A stretch of 64,000 nt of DNA from Fidelibacterota bacterium. Lineage in GTDB: Bacteria; Fidelibacterota; Marinisomatia; SCGC-AAA003-L08; JACNLC01. The notes under the pieces are model-generated. The model was not told the DNA's origin. It saw only the letters and a program-made list of their open reading frames with translations, and made no database searches. This document shows positions 1 through 9,037 of the stretch, in pieces. The stretch covers positions 10,888 through 74,887 of the forward strand of contig JABHXA010000006.1 in assembly GCA_018657495.1 (NCBI GenBank). The letters run 5' to 3'. Within the stretch, counting starts at the first letter, position 1, and each line of letters opens with the position of its first letter. Position numbers and translations under genes: made by a program.

Positions 1-1
1 T

Positions 2-925
2 TGTGCTGGTGATATTTATGACTGTGCCGGTATCTGTAATGGTCTTTCAGTGATTGATGATTGTGATGTCTGTAATCTTCCTGAAGACTTTAATTCATCC
101 ATGGATGACTGCCAGGTATGTTTTGGTAATAATGAAGAAATGGACTGCAATAATGATTGTTTTGGAACCGCCATCATTGACGATTGTGGTATCTGCTCCG
201 ATGGTGAGACAGGGTTAGACCCAAATGCCGACAGAGATTGCGCTGGTGAATGTTTTGGTTCCAATGTTATCGACGACTGTGACGATTGCGTATTATCGGA
301 TAATTTTAATGATTCGATGGATTGTGCTGGTATCTGTGATGGTCTGGCCTATATCGATGAATGTAACACTTGTGATGATATCCCTGATAATGACTGTATT
401 ATGGATTGTAATGATGAATGGGGTGGGTCTGCCAACATCGATCAATGTGGTTATTGCACTGGTGGCAATACTGGACTTGAACCTGAGTATGCCGATCTTG
501 GCTGTGGCTGCGATGAACCAGCGCCACTTGTTTATTACCTTGACTTTGACCTTGATGGATATGGGTCACAGGAAAGCGATTTATTTTGTCTTGATACAAA
601 CCCAGTAAACTGGGTATCCAATTCTAATGATTGTGAAGATTTACTTTTTGATGTAAATCCAGACGCAGTTGAAATATGTGATGATATTGATAACAATTGT
701 GATGACCAAACAGATGAAGGTTGTCTGATTGGGGATGTAAATGACGATGGAGAATTAAACGTTTCTGATCTAGTTTACATGATTGGTTTGATACTGACTG
801 GTGCAGATGTTTCAGATTATGAACTATGGTCTGCTGATGTATCGCAGGATGGTATTATTAATGTGATTGATGTAATCGAATTAGTCGCTTTGATACTAAG
901 CGACAATCTTATTTTATCGCGCTGA
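2..925 (+). CDS. Cys-rich repeat surface protein with MopE-like and dockerin-like C-terminus (5' truncated)
   Basis: The reading frame is open to the left edge of the window, so the true start lies outside; the first internal ATG is at 50 but Cys repeats already run through it. The visible part has repeated units of about 25-30 residues with the pattern DCAGxCxG...IDDCxxC. A putative metal-binding segment of the MopE type follows (DLDGYG, then an NDCED...VNPDAVEICDDIDNNCD stretch). Last comes a two-repeat dockerin-like module with Asp/Asn-rich calcium loops (GDVNDDGELNVSDLVYM and ADVSQDGIINVIDVIEL). Such proteins are normally exported and surface associated. No type IX sorting domain is visible, so the dockerin-like pair is the C-terminus. 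The 3' end overlaps the convergent MORN gene by 17 bases. Function beyond calcium/metal binding and surface location is not known. Confidence 0.8.
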   Translation, partial: CAGDIYDCAGICNGLSVIDDCDVCNLPEDFNSSMDDCQVCFGNNEEMDCNNDCFGTAIIDDCGICSDGETGLDPNADRDCAGECFGSNVIDDCDDCVLSDNFNDSMDCAGICDGLAYIDECNTCDDIPDNDCIMDCNDEWGGSANIDQCGYCTGGNTGLEPEYADLGCGCDEPAPLVYYLDFDLDGYGSQESDLFCLDTNPVNWVSNSNDCEDLLFDVNPDAVEICDDIDNNCDDQTDEGCLIGDVNDDGELNVSDLVYMIGLILTGADVSDYELWSADVSQDGIINVIDVIELVALILSDNLILSR

Positions 926-1745
926 CAAGATTCCATTCATCAAAAACATATTTGATCAGTTCCCAATGATCATTTAACCAGGTTTCATAATTCCCAAAAT
1001 GAACCCGTTCTTTAGACTTGCTTGGATCCTGTAAATAATTTTCGAAATGATATATGGGAGAGCCATCTCCATTCCAACTCTTCTGCACACCCTCGAACTT
1101 AAAGTTTTTAAAGTTAAATTCTAATCGAGGAATACCAGTCATATAATATGCTGTCAAATGTCCGTCGACTGTATCATTGACACAGGAAAATTCAATTTCT
1201 TTTTGACCATTTCGATACCATAATCTAAATAAGCCATTTTTACGATTCTTATGGGCATAATACTCAGATTTTTTCTCTCCATTGTCATGCCAGATAGACT
1301 GCTTCCCTTCTTCTTTTCCATCAATATAATTTTTTAACTCGGCAACAATTCCATCTTCAAACCATACCGTTTTCTCACCATTTATAAAACCATTGATCGC
1401 CTCATAGCGGTATTTTAATTGTCCACTTTCAAACCAATAGCTTTGAACACCATCTTCACGGTTGCTTAAATAATTCTTTTCAGATTCAAGTTCACCAGTT
1501 TCATAATAACTCTGTGCAGGTCCGTGGCGTCTGTTACCGTCATAAGATTCAGACTGACGCAACTGCCCATTAGACCAAAATACATCTTCTTTGATTTTTT
1601 TTTGATCAGAACTATTCTCATCAAAATAATGAATTACTTTTGGTGATCCGTCATCATGCTCCTCAACAATTTTAGAATTATCCTGTGAACAGGAGATAAA
1701 GAATACTGCGATGAGCAAATATATAATAGTAAATTTAGATTTCAT
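909..1745 (-). CDS. MORN-repeat (YwqK-like) lipoprotein
   Basis: The product has 278 residues. An N-terminal hydrophobic segment ends in the lipobox FISC with Cys19, predicting a lipoprotein. The rest is a tandem array of about ten MORN-2-type repeats of roughly 23 residues, with the pattern W(F/Y)xNGQ(L/K)xxExxYxxGxxxG. Proteins annotated as YwqK-family antitoxins have this architecture, but no toxin is adjacent and a toxin-antitoxin role should not be assumed. It is convergent with and overlaps the upstream Cys-rich gene. A second MORN protein, also 278 residues, lies at 24010-24846. Function is unknown; a scaffold or ligand-binding role is typical of the repeat. Confidence 0.75.
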   Translation of the reverse strand: MKSKFTIIYLLIAVFFISCSQDNSKIVEEHDDGSPKVIHYFDENSSDQKKIKEDVFWSNGQLRQSESYDGNRRHGPAQSYYETGELESEKNYLSNREDGVQSYWFESGQLKYRYEAINGFINGEKTVWFEDGIVAELKNYIDGKEEGKQSIWHDNGEKKSEYYAHKNRKNGLFRLWYRNGQKEIEFSCVNDTVDGHLTAYYMTGIPRLEFNFKNFKFEGVQKSWNGDGSPIYHFENYLQDPSKSKERVHFGNYETWLNDHWELIKYVFDEWNLVSAIK

Positions 1746-1813
1746 TGATAAAATTAAGTTAATTATTTAGGGGAAATATAAAGTAGGAATATGAATGAAT
1801 ACAGGATTATTAA

Positions 1814-2719
1814 TTACTTTTTTCGTAAAAAATTACTCAACACATATCCAACAATATTTGGATTTTCCTTTAGGCGGCGAATAGAGTATTCATACCACTC
1901 AGGGCCAAACGGCACATAGACCCTAACTTTATAGCCATTTTCCAGATGTTTTTCCAACCATCCGGACATTGGCACACCATATAACACTTGAAATTCAAAT
2001 TGAGATCGATCAATTTTATCATCCCTGATAAGTGAGTATACATCTTCTAAAAGTTTTAAGTCATGAGTGGCGATTCCCACATATGCACCATTATTAAAAG
2101 CCAATTTTAGAACTTTCAAAAAGTTTTTATTTATATCATCCCGATTTTGAATAGCAATATCAGGATCTTCATGATATATTCCTTTGCAAAGCCTGAAATT
2201 AAATCCATCATTGGATAATGATTCTATATCATTCTCAGTTCTATAGAGATAGGCCTGGAACACAGTTCCCACCAGATTATATGTCTCACTACTATTTTTA
2301 AAAGCCTCTATGGTTGAGTCTGTATATGGTGAGTTCTCCATATCGATTCGAAGAAAATTATTATACTCTTTGGCTTTTTGAACGAGACTGGAAAGATTTG
2401 AATCAAATGTTTTTGGATCTAATCCGAGACCAATATGGGTAGGTTTTATGGAAACATTACAATCCAAGTTTCTATTATTGATTTCATCATACAGATCAAG
2501 ATACGATTTGGAAACTCTTTTGGCTTTTTCTTTATCCTGAACATGTTCACCAAGAATATCTATAGTGGCAGAAAACCCTTTCTCATTTAGGCTTTTCACA
2601 TGGCGAAGTGCCTCATCCTTTGTTTCGCCTGCAACATATTTTCCAGCAATAAGGGAAACAAAAAACTTTGGTAGAAAGGGTACAAAAAATAAAATTATCT
2701 GATTAAATAATCTGATCAT
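1814..2719 (-). CDS. putA: Proline dehydrogenase
   Basis: This 301-residue protein is a monofunctional FAD-dependent proline dehydrogenase. It oxidises L-proline to pyrroline-5-carboxylate and passes electrons to the quinone pool. The family is recognised from the TIM-barrel core: ATIDILGEH at about 51-59, SIKPTHIGLGLD at 90-101, LRIDMENSPYTDSTIE at 123-138, and the C-terminal substrate-binding arginine pair Arg281-Arg282 in YEYSIRRLKENPN. Length matches the short bacterial PRODH family; the P5C dehydrogenase half of bifunctional PutA is absent and not in the window. The N-terminal 25 residues are hydrophobic, consistent with membrane association. It is divergent from the nuo operon with a 279-base shared upstream region. 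Confidence 0.88.
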   Translation of the reverse strand: MIRLFNQIILFFVPFLPKFFVSLIAGKYVAGETKDEALRHVKSLNEKGFSATIDILGEHVQDKEKAKRVSKSYLDLYDEINNRNLDCNVSIKPTHIGLGLDPKTFDSNLSSLVQKAKEYNNFLRIDMENSPYTDSTIEAFKNSSETYNLVGTVFQAYLYRTENDIESLSNDGFNFRLCKGIYHEDPDIAIQNRDDINKNFLKVLKLAFNNGAYVGIATHDLKLLEDVYSLIRDDKIDRSQFEFQVLYGVPMSGWLEKHLENGYKVRVYVPFGPEWYEYSIRRLKENPNIVGYVLSNFLRKK

Positions 2720-2998
2720 ATTGACGTCAAATTTAGATGAATTTTTTTATTGGTTGCAAAATGATTTCCAGCAAAAAGTAATATGATTATTCAAAATGAT
2801 TTGAAAACAATGAATAGTTTAAATTATTGTAATAATATCAGTTTGAAAGAAAATAGCCTATAATACAATTGATAAAATTTTAATTCTCAATGGATGTTTT
2901 TTTTGATGTTTTGGTTATATACATAAAAATTACCTAAAACTCTTGTTTAGTGAAAATTGGTCAGGATAAATTTAGCGACTCGACAAGAGGGAGATTTT

Positions 2999-3427
2999 AT
3001 GTATTTTAACTTTGCACCAATATTAATTTTTATCATTATAGGTTTAATCCTGGCAGGATTGCCCTTCTTACTCCAGAGTATTTTATCCCCCAAATTTAAC
3101 AAAGGTGGTGAAAAACTCATGACCTATGAATGCGGTGAAGTTCCTGAGGGATCTGCATGGGTGAAATTCAACATTCGTTTTTATATCATCGCACTTGTAT
3201 TCATCATTTTTGATGTGGAAGTCATCTTCCTGTTTCCCTGGGCAGTAGTATTCCAGGATTTAGGTCTTCTAGCATTTATTGAAATGATGATATTTATTTT
3301 TATACTTGTAGTTGGTTTTGCATATGTTTGGATTAAAGGTGATCTGAATTGGGTAAAGATGAATGTGAAATATGGAAAAGGTCGGTATTCTCAGTTAGCC
3401 GTTGAAGATACTGCCGATCCCAGTTAA
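2999..3427 (+). CDS. nuoA: NADH-quinone oxidoreductase subunit A
   Basis: This is a small membrane subunit of complex I with three predicted transmembrane helices. The conserved loop YECGEVPEGSAWVKFNIRFY and the FDVEVIFLFPWA helix identify it. I start at ATG 2999 (142 residues), which follows a good ribosome-binding site (AGAGGGAG). An in-frame TTG at 2957 would add 14 residues that do not resemble the family. It is the first gene of an eleven-gene nuo operon. Confidence 0.93.
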   Translation: MYFNFAPILIFIIIGLILAGLPFLLQSILSPKFNKGGEKLMTYECGEVPEGSAWVKFNIRFYIIALVFIIFDVEVIFLFPWAVVFQDLGLLAFIEMMIFIFILVVGFAYVWIKGDLNWVKMNVKYGKGRYSQLAVEDTADPS

Positions 3428-3439
3428 TAAGGATATACT

Positions 3440-3937
3440 TTGAAATTAACGTTATTAGAAAAATATGATCAAGACAATATCATTGTTGGTAAAGTCGATG
3501 AATTAATAAACTGGGCACGATCAAATTCACAATGGTATTTCCAGTTTGGTCTGGCATGCTGTGCAATTGAGATGATGGCTGCGGCGGCACCACGTCACGA
3601 TTTAGAAAGATTTGGTGCAATGCCCCGAGCTTCCCCCAGACAATCAGATGTGATGATTGTTGCTGGAACAGTAACATTGAAGATGGTTGAAAGAGTTAGA
3701 CGACTTTATGAACAGATGGCAGATCCTAAATACGTGATTTCTATGGGCAGTTGTTCAAATAGCGGTGGACCATATTGGCAACATGGTTACCATGTTCTTA
3801 AGGGTGTGGACCAAATTCTGCCTGTTGATATTTATATTGCCGGCTGTCCACCAAGACCAGAAGCCCTTCTGCAGGGTTTACTGGAGCTCCAGAAAAAAAT
3901 CAAAGAAGAAACTCCATTGAGAAAGAAAACTGTTTAA
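3440..3937 (+). CDS. nuoB: NADH-quinone oxidoreductase subunit B
   Basis: This subunit carries the terminal [4Fe-4S] cluster N2 that reduces quinone at the membrane interface. All four cluster ligands are visible: Cys40-Cys41 in LACCAIEMM, Cys105 in MGSCSNSGG and Cys136 in AGCPPRPEA. Its 165 residues match the family. Translation starts at a TTG 12 bases after nuoA. Downstream, 116 bases separate it from nuoC, the only sizeable gap in the first half of the operon. Confidence 0.95.
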   Translation: MKLTLLEKYDQDNIIVGKVDELINWARSNSQWYFQFGLACCAIEMMAAAAPRHDLERFGAMPRASPRQSDVMIVAGTVTLKMVERVRRLYEQMADPKYVISMGSCSNSGGPYWQHGYHVLKGVDQILPVDIYIAGCPPRPEALLQGLLELQKKIKEETPLRKKTV

Positions 3938-4053
3938 GTGTTTTATACTCACTTGGTTGAAATGGAGAGACAAAATGAAATTTATTAGTATAGTTTATCA
4001 ACAGCTGTTAACAACTTATAAATCTGTATCAATTAAAAACCCGGGTCACAACA

Positions 4054-4542
4054 ATGGATTATAATAATATAGAAAAAATACTAGAACTCAATAACCCTGG
4101 AAGCTGCATACTAAATGCCGATGGTAATGCATTTATTTGCGATTCAAATGTTTGGGGTCAGGTTTCAGATGTATTATTGAATGACCCGGATCTTACTTTC
4201 GATTCCCTCATGTGCCTCACTGGGTTTGATCCTGATGACGGTGAACATCTTGGTGTTGCCTACAATTTCTATTCAACCAGTAAAATCCATAAAGTGGAAA
4301 TACAAATTTTGGTTGACAAAGAAAAATGTGAAATTCCATCAGTTGCAAATAAATGGAAAACAGCCAATTGGCACGAAAGAGAAGCATTTGATATGTTCGG
4401 TATAAAATTTTCCGATCACCCCGATCTGAAACGCATATTAATGCCTGACGATTGGGAAGGGTATCCGCTGAGAAAAGATTTTGTAACACCGGATACCTAT
4501 CAGGGCATTACCATTAAAAAAGATAAAACCTATTGGGAATAA
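4054..4542 (+). CDS. nuoC: NADH-quinone oxidoreductase subunit C
   Basis: This is the peripheral-arm 30-kDa-type subunit. The diagnostic C-terminal motif [14 protein letters not shown], followed by [14 protein letters not shown] and GYPLRKDF, is intact. NuoC is a separate protein here, not fused to NuoD as in enterobacteria. The start at ATG 4054 has no clear ribosome-binding site, and a 29-codon reading frame with a better site (3975-4064) overlaps it, so translation may be coupled. The stop overlaps the nuoD start as TAATG. Confidence 0.93.
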   Translation: MDYNNIEKILELNNPGSCILNADGNAFICDSNVWGQVSDVLLNDPDLTFDSLMCLTGFDPDDGEHLGVAYNFYSTSKIHKVEIQILVDKEKCEIPSVANKWKTANWHEREAFDMFGIKFSDHPDLKRILMPDDWEGYPLRKDFVTPDTYQGITIKKDKTYWE

Positions 4543-5681
4543 TGACAGAGCAAACTGGAGAACATGGAATTATAAAATCTGAAGAAATGTTGCTGAACAT
4601 GGGACCGCAGCATCCTAGCACTCATGGTGTTCTGCGTCTAAAAATCACTACCGATGGTGAAATAGTCAGCAAAATCGAACCGGTTATAGGATACCTGCAT
4701 CGTTGCTTCGAAAAACATTGCGAACATCTCACATACGAGCAAATCATTCCATATACTGACCGTTGCGATTACATAGCATCCATGCATATGGATCATGCTT
4801 ATGTGCTTGCAATGGAAACCCTCATGAAAATCGAAGTACCAGAACGGGTTTCGTATATTCGGATAATTGTTGGAGAATTACAGAGGATCGCCAGTCACCT
4901 CGTAGCCCTAGGTACTTTTGGTCTTGATATCGGCGCTATTACCCCATTCACCTGGATGATCAGGGATCGGGAACGAATTTTGGATTTATTCGAATATCTT
5001 TGCGGTGCCAGGCTATTATACAATTATATATGGATTGGCGGTGTCTCCCATGATTTACCAGCCAAATTTATTGATCGCACAAAAGAATTTATTGATTACT
5101 TCAAACCACAGATGGATGAATTTGATCAACTCCTCACGTTTAATAAAATTTTTATTGAAAGAACTGCAGATGTTGGTATCATGCCTCCAGAAGTCGCCAT
5201 CAATTATGGTGTTACCGGTCCAAGTTTAAGAGGATCAGGGGTAAAATGGGATTTGAGAAAAAACGAACCATATTCACTATATGATCGCATGGAATTTGAT
5301 GTTCCTGTTGGAGATGGACGAATGGGATCAGTAGGGGACTGCTGGGATCGATACTGGGTGAGAATGCTGGAGATGAGAGAAAGTGTCCGGATAATTGAAC
5401 AGGCCTTAAAAGAAATTCCATCAGGTGATGTTAAGGCAGCTATTCCAAAACGGATCAGACCGCCCAAAGGCAGCATCTATACCCGATTTGAAACAGCCCG
5501 CGGTGAAGCAGGCTTCTATATTATCAGCAATGGAAAGAATATCCCTACCAGGTTGAAAATGAGATCACCGGCGTTTTGTAATCTCTCAGTCATCAGTGAA
5601 ATCGCTGAAGGCTGGATGTTATCAGATGTGATCGCAATTCTCGGTAGTCTTGATATCGTATTGGGAGAAATAGACCGATGA
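4542..5681 (+). CDS. nuoD: NADH-quinone oxidoreductase subunit D
   Basis: This is the 49-kDa-type subunit that forms the quinone pocket with NuoB. The N-terminal NMGPQHPSTHGVLRL and IGYLHRCFEK motifs are intact, and the C-terminus ends in the family-typical GSLDIVLGEIDR. I start at ATG 4542, overlapping the nuoC stop by one base (379 residues); an upstream in-frame TTG at 4533 adds three residues. The hydrogenase-type Cys ligands are absent, as expected for complex I. It overlaps nuoH by four bases (ATGA). Confidence 0.95.
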   Translation: MTEQTGEHGIIKSEEMLLNMGPQHPSTHGVLRLKITTDGEIVSKIEPVIGYLHRCFEKHCEHLTYEQIIPYTDRCDYIASMHMDHAYVLAMETLMKIEVPERVSYIRIIVGELQRIASHLVALGTFGLDIGAITPFTWMIRDRERILDLFEYLCGARLLYNYIWIGGVSHDLPAKFIDRTKEFIDYFKPQMDEFDQLLTFNKIFIERTADVGIMPPEVAINYGVTGPSLRGSGVKWDLRKNEPYSLYDRMEFDVPVGDGRMGSVGDCWDRYWVRMLEMRESVRIIEQALKEIPSGDVKAAIPKRIRPPKGSIYTRFETARGEAGFYIISNGKNIPTRLKMRSPAFCNLSVISEIAEGWMLSDVIAILGSLDIVLGEIDR

Positions 5682-6754
5682 GTGGATTTTGGCAAGCAAC
5701 AATGGATTTAATCACTTCTTACGGATCACTCATTTCATTGGCAGGACTGGCAATATTTGGTGTAATGGCAGTCAATGCACTGGTGGCTGTCTATTTTGAA
5801 CGAAAAGTATCAGCATTTATGCAGGATAGACTCGGGCCGATGGAAGTAGGAATCTTTGGATTCAAGGGCGGTAGAAAATTCTGGGGCGGTATTGGACAGA
5901 CCCTTGCCGATGCTCTAAAACTGCTGACAAAAGAGGATGTGCTACCTGATAAATCTGACAAGGCACTTATGATTTTATCACCCTTCATAATCTTTGTTGG
6001 AGCATTTGTTACTTTTGTGGGAGTGCCATTTTCTTCCTATCTATTGATCTCTCGTTTTGATATCGGTATTTTCTTCATACTTGCTATGAGCTCTGTTGGT
6101 GTCGTTGGTATTATCCTTGCAGGTTGGGGATCAAATAATAAATGGTCCTTATATGGATCGCTTCGGTCTGCCGCTCAAATTATCTCTTATGAAATTCCAG
6201 CTGGATTATCAATATTACTTGTGGTGATTACCGCCGGTACACTTTCAATTCATGGTATTGTCGAATGGCAGGCAGAACATCGATGGTTTATCTTTCATTC
6301 TCCATTTGCATTTATTGCCTTTTTCATATATTTTATTTCAGGTGTGGCAGAAACAAACCGAACTCCTTTTGACATTCCTGAAGCTGAATCAGAACTCGTC
6401 GCCGGTTGGATGACTGAATTCTCCGGATTCAGATGGGCCCTGTTTTTCCTGAGTGAATATGCCAATATGCTCATTATTAGTCTTCTCGCCTCAGTTGTAT
6501 TTCTTGGTGGATGGCTGTCTCCTATGGCGATGTTTGATATATTCCCTGAATCCTGGATGATTATGGACGGCGCTCTGTGGGGAATGTTCTGGCTTCTCTT
6601 GAAAGCGATTATTCTTATATTTGTTATGATGTGGTTTAGATGGACTTTCCCACGATTACGAGTTGATCAACTCATGTATCTCTGCTGGAAGGTTCTGTTA
6701 CCGTTCTCACTGGTAAATCTTGTAGCAGTCAGTATTTGGGAACTTCTGTTTTGA
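5678..6754 (+). CDS. nuoH: NADH-quinone oxidoreductase subunit H
   Basis: This membrane subunit (358 residues, about eight helices) connects the quinone cavity to the proton channels. Family motifs are present: YFERKVSAFMQDRLGP near residue 38, ADALKLLTKED, and the strongly conserved ETNRTPFDIPEAESELVAG around 225-243. It begins within the nuoD stop (ATGA overlap), indicating translational coupling, and ends with a TGA stop. Confidence 0.95.
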   Translation: MSGFWQATMDLITSYGSLISLAGLAIFGVMAVNALVAVYFERKVSAFMQDRLGPMEVGIFGFKGGRKFWGGIGQTLADALKLLTKEDVLPDKSDKALMILSPFIIFVGAFVTFVGVPFSSYLLISRFDIGIFFILAMSSVGVVGIILAGWGSNNKWSLYGSLRSAAQIISYEIPAGLSILLVVITAGTLSIHGIVEWQAEHRWFIFHSPFAFIAFFIYFISGVAETNRTPFDIPEAESELVAGWMTEFSGFRWALFFLSEYANMLIISLLASVVFLGGWLSPMAMFDIFPESWMIMDGALWGMFWLLLKAIILIFVMMWFRWTFPRLRVDQLMYLCWKVLLPFSLVNLVAVSIWELLF

Positions 6755-6782
6755 TCAATAATCTTAAAAATGAAAAAATGCA

Positions 6783-8543
6783 ATGAGTGAATATTTTAGT
6801 AATATTGTAAGCGGTTTGAAATCCTTTACTAAAGGACTTCAATTGACTATGCAGCATTTCAATAACCGCAAGAAACTGGTCGCCACCCTTCAGTATCCTC
6901 ATGAAAAGTGGCCAATCCCTGAAAGAAATATCGGCTTTGAACTAGAAGAATACAATGTCATCAGATCAAGGCTAGAAGTAGACATAGAAGATTGTATTGG
7001 TTGTTTAAAATGCGAACGAGCCTGTCCGGTAGACTGCATTAAAATTGAAACAATTAAACCACCAAAGGGCGGTGATTTTGATTGTGGCGTCACCACCAAT
7101 GGAACTCAGAAGAAAATGCTGGTTCCACGTTTTTCTATAGATATGACTGAATGCATGTTTTGCAATCTATGTGTTTTTCCTTGTCCAGAGGAATGTATTT
7201 ACATGGTTGGCGGACCCAATTCCTCGAAACATGAAATAGAATACGAGTTTGCCGCTCGAGAAAGAAGTCCTTTAATTTTTGAATTTGCTGTTGCAACTGA
7301 AAAAGAGATTATAGCCGCTGGCGGAATAGATTATCTCAATAAGAAAAAAGGCATTGTGCCGGATGAAAAACCAAAAGAAGTCAAATCTACCCTAAAAAAG
7401 ACAGAGCCAAAGCTCAACTTTGAAGCCGTTAATGCATTCACAGACAGGATGACAAGAGCCCTTGCAAAGAAAGCTTTTACAGCTGGTGCCAGAGCTGGAT
7501 CTGATGCAGCTACTGTTGCCACTCAGGTAAAATCGGCATTGGTAGACGCAGATAAATTCCTACCTGAATATGAATCCATCATTGAGAATATCGCTTCAAG
7601 CCCACTGATGACATCAGCTGGACCTACAACAGAATTAAAAGCCAAACCAGCCTCTGGTCCGGATATAAAATTATTAAATAGTATCACCGATAAAATGGTG
7701 CGGGGGACAGCAAAGAAAGCATTTATGGCTGCCAAAAGAGCCGGTAAAGATGGCGCTGGCATTTCTGATGATATAAAAAAGGCTCTTACTGATGCTGGTA
7801 AACTCACCGATGAAGTCATAGCAATATTAAAGAGTTTTTCTGTCCCAGGAAATTCAGAAGTAAGCAATGAATCCTCCGTGGCATCTGCGCCGGATATCAA
7901 AAAATTAAATAGTATAGAAGATAAGATGGTGCGTGGTCTGGCCAAAAAATCATTCATGGCGGCAAAACGAGCAAAATCATCAGCTGCAGATACGGTTGCC
8001 CATATTCTGAAAGATTTAAAAGAAGCGGATAAACTTACAGCGGATCTGGAAGATATTGTCAAGTCCATCGTCCCTGACACTGTCGATGCGACACCAGCAC
8101 CAAAAACTGAATTCAATCTGGATATCAAAAAATTAAATAGTATAGAAGATAAAATGGTACGCGGTCTGGCTAAGAAGTCATTTATGGCGGCAAAACGAGC
8201 AAAAAATTCAGCTGCAGATACGGTTACCAATATCCTGAATGACCTCAAGGAAGCGGATAAACTTACACCGGATCTGGAAATTATTGTCAAGTCCATTGCC
8301 CCTGATACTGTCGCTGCCACACAAGCACCAAAAACAGAATTCAATCTCGATATCAAAAAATTAAATTTGATTGAGGATAAAATGATCAGAGGTATGGCAA
8401 AAAAAGCGTTTATGGCTGCAAAAAGAGCCGCTAGTACACCAGAAGAAACTGTGGCCCAGATTGAGGCAGTACTAAAAGAAAATGATAAACTGATAGATGA
8501 GGTACAAACAACTGTAAAGTCACTTCTGGAGAATGAATCATGA
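6783..8543 (+). CDS. nuoI: NADH-quinone oxidoreductase subunit I with a long five-repeat C-terminal extension
   Basis: Residues 1 to about 190 form the NuoI (TYKY) ferredoxin-like subunit that carries two [4Fe-4S] clusters, bound by Cys71/74/77 with Cys81 and Cys124/127/130 with Cys134. Normal NuoI is about 160-230 residues; this protein has 586. Residues 210-581 hold five copies of a unit of about 59 residues (centres spaced 76-83) with the core DKMVRGLAKKSFMAAKRA, then a second amphipathic helix DLKEADKLTADLEDIVKS. Linkers are Pro/Ala/Thr-rich. The repeats are Lys/Ala-rich and look helical; I do not recognise the family, though the first helix faintly recalls the PCP_red module of light-independent protochlorophyllide reductase. 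The gene is in the right operon position and overlaps nuoJ by ATGA, so the extension is in a functional subunit rather than a misjoined gene. Confidence 0.92.
   Translation: MSEYFSNIVSGLKSFTKGLQLTMQHFNNRKKLVATLQYPHEKWPIPERNIGFELEEYNVIRSRLEVDIEDCIGCLKCERACPVDCIKIETIKPPKGGDFDCGVTTNGTQKKMLVPRFSIDMTECMFCNLCVFPCPEECIYMVGGPNSSKHEIEYEFAARERSPLIFEFAVATEKEIIAAGGIDYLNKKKGIVPDEKPKEVKSTLKKTEPKLNFEAVNAFTDRMTRALAKKAFTAGARAGSDAATVATQVKSALVDADKFLPEYESIIENIASSPLMTSAGPTTELKAKPASGPDIKLLNSITDKMVRGTAKKAFMAAKRAGKDGAGISDDIKKALTDAGKLTDEVIAILKSFSVPGNSEVSNESSVASAPDIKKLNSIEDKMVRGLAKKSFMAAKRAKSSAADTVAHILKDLKEADKLTADLEDIVKSIVPDTVDATPAPKTEFNLDIKKLNSIEDKMVRGLAKKSFMAAKRAKNSAADTVTNILNDLKEADKLTPDLEIIVKSIAPDTVAATQAPKTEFNLDIKKLNLIEDKMIRGMAKKAFMAAKRAASTPEETVAQIEAVLKENDKLIDEVQTTVKSLLENES
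7413..8525 (+). repeat. Five in-frame repeats in the nuoI extension
   Basis: Copies lie at about 7413-7592, 7662-7835, 7893-8069, 8121-8297 and 8349-8525. Copies 3 and 4 are nearly identical at DNA level over about 175 bases and start exactly 228 bases apart, implying a recent duplication. Copy 1 is the most diverged. All preserve reading frame. Confidence 0.9.
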
Positions 8544-9037
8544 GTATGAGTGAATTGGTATTTATCTTTATTGCTGCATTGACAATATCATCGGCGTTTT
8601 GGGTAGTATTTTCTAATAACCTTATTTATTCCGCCGTTGCATTGCTTTTTACACTTTTTGGCGTAGCTGGATTATATGTATTTCTATTTGCCGATTTTAT
8701 TGCCGCTACACAGGTCATGGTATATGTGGGTGGTATTTTAGTTCTCATCATTTTTGGTGTCATGCTGACAAATCAAATAAGCGAATCCACGGTAACGCAA
8801 ACAAATAGACCGCGCTTGCTGGCAGGTGTAATTGCCTTTATTATATTTTTAATGGTGGCATATATATCACTAACGACTCAGTGGCATGAGGGCACTGTTC
8901 AAACAGCTGAAAAAACGACTACCGTAATTGGTGACATGATACTCAATGAATATCTGCTGCCTTTTGAAGCGGTATCATTGGTTCTCTTGGCTGCACTTCT
9001 TGGGTCAGCCCTATTATCGAGGAAACAACATGGATAA
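8540..9037 (+). CDS. nuoJ: NADH-quinone oxidoreductase subunit J
   Basis: This 165-residue membrane subunit has five hydrophobic segments. The motifs SAVALLFTLFGVAGLYVFL and the broken helix QVMVYVGGILVLIIFGVML are characteristic of NuoJ. It starts inside the nuoI stop (ATGA) and overlaps nuoK by eight bases. Confidence 0.93.
   Translation: MSMSELVFIFIAALTISSAFWVVFSNNLIYSAVALLFTLFGVAGLYVFLFADFIAATQVMVYVGGILVLIIFGVMLTNQISESTVTQTNRPRLLAGVIAFIIFLMVAYISLTTQWHEGTVQTAEKTTTVIGDMILNEYLLPFEAVSLVLLAALLGSALLSRKQHG

Noticed and set aside
1..500. CRISPR-like spacing of repeats in the first gene
   Set aside because: The repeats are diverged, in frame and encode Cys-rich protein units; no constant direct repeat is present. 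No CRISPR array was seen anywhere.
909..1745. Toxin-antitoxin system based on the YwqK label
   Set aside because: The label reflects only MORN-type repeats; no toxin gene is adjacent and the protein is exported.
7523..8356. A 277-codon open frame on the minus strand of nuoI
   Set aside because: It is an antisense shadow of the repeat region; the plus strand carries a coherent NuoI protein and operon overlaps.
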